A model generated the notes under the pieces. That model saw only the letters and a program-made list of their open reading frames with translations. It made no database searches and was not told where the DNA came from. The translations under genes and the position numbers were made by a program. 64,000 bases of DNA from Pseudomonas piscis (GTDB lineage Bacteria > Pseudomonadota > Gammaproteobacteria > Pseudomonadales > Pseudomonadaceae): NCBI RefSeq assembly GCF_009380155.1, contig NZ_WHUV01000001.1:992001-1056000 (forward strand). The letters are read 5' to 3'. Every line of letters begins with the position of its first letter. Position 1 is the stretch's first letter. This document shows positions 63,955 to 64,000 of the stretch, piece after piece.

Positions 63955-64000
63955 AAAGGTTGCTGTTAAGAACTTTTTTGCTTAAACATGCTTGAAAAGC

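Overview
The window is chromosomal DNA of a fluorescent-group Pseudomonas, most like the P. chlororaphis / P. protegens / P. fluorescens branch. I infer this from the GC-rich coding style, from familiar Pseudomonas gene neighbourhoods (cinA-recA-recX with a tail-like bacteriocin beside it, erdR-dgkA, finR-fpr, an aotJQMOP-like transporter, mprF-acvB) and from Pseudomonas-type REP elements. No species can be fixed without a search.

Bases 1-15481 are an R-type tailocin (contractile phage-tail bacteriocin) island. The first genes are the end of one tail-fibre gene, its assembly chaperone, and a lysis cassette (GH19 endolysin, Rz-like spanin with an Rz1 lipoprotein gene nested inside it). These close an upstream particle module that lies mostly outside the window. 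A second, nearly complete P2-like tail module follows: baseplate V, W, J and I, a short collar-type fibre protein, a separate short fibre-like protein, a tail assembly chaperone, sheath, tube, gpE with a likely -1 frameshift product, tape measure, U, X and D. No capsid, terminase, portal or integrase gene is visible, as expected for a tailocin. After gpD comes a small cassette: a Com-like zinc-ribbon protein too short for ordinary ORF calling, two homologous small proteins of unknown function, and a 60-residue protein between them. This cassette and the short split fibre are the least understood parts of the window.

Bases 15671-17783 hold cinA, recA and recX, with a LexA box before recA. Two more LexA-type boxes precede dinB (36.3 kb) and dinG (57.8 kb), so three SOS genes are present beside an element class known to be induced through RecA.

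The rest is mostly core genome. 17.8-24.1 kb: LOG-family protein, an orphan ribbon-helix-helix protein, a PA3611-like exported protein, a DTW-domain tRNA modification enzyme, an EamA permease, erdR, dgkA and finR. 24.1-31.2 kb: fpr, trmO, a DUF1456 protein, a pseudouridine synthase, a GNAT protein, rimO and kup. 31.4-35.4 kb: the aminoacyl-phosphatidylglycerol pair mprF-acvB. 35.6-36.0 kb: two initiator tRNA genes, each with its own promoter and terminator. 36.3-44.9 kb: dinB, a lipoprotein, proS, ampG, an MGMT-like protein, a DUF481 protein, a cold-shock gene and dcd. 44.9-49.2 kb: a basic amino acid ABC transporter. 49.4-57.8 kb: a penicillin/AHL-type acylase, GST, isochorismatase-fold protein, SEC-C proteins, lipoproteins, an OmpA protein, a glycine-rich exported protein and a CopD protein. 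57.8-64 kb: dinG, a palindromic MITE-like repeat, a clan GH-A glycosidase with a signal peptide, and a serine beta-lactamase-fold hydrolase.

Start sites were chosen from Shine-Dalgarno position, family length and gene overlaps. All functional calls come from reading motifs and gene order, with no database search.
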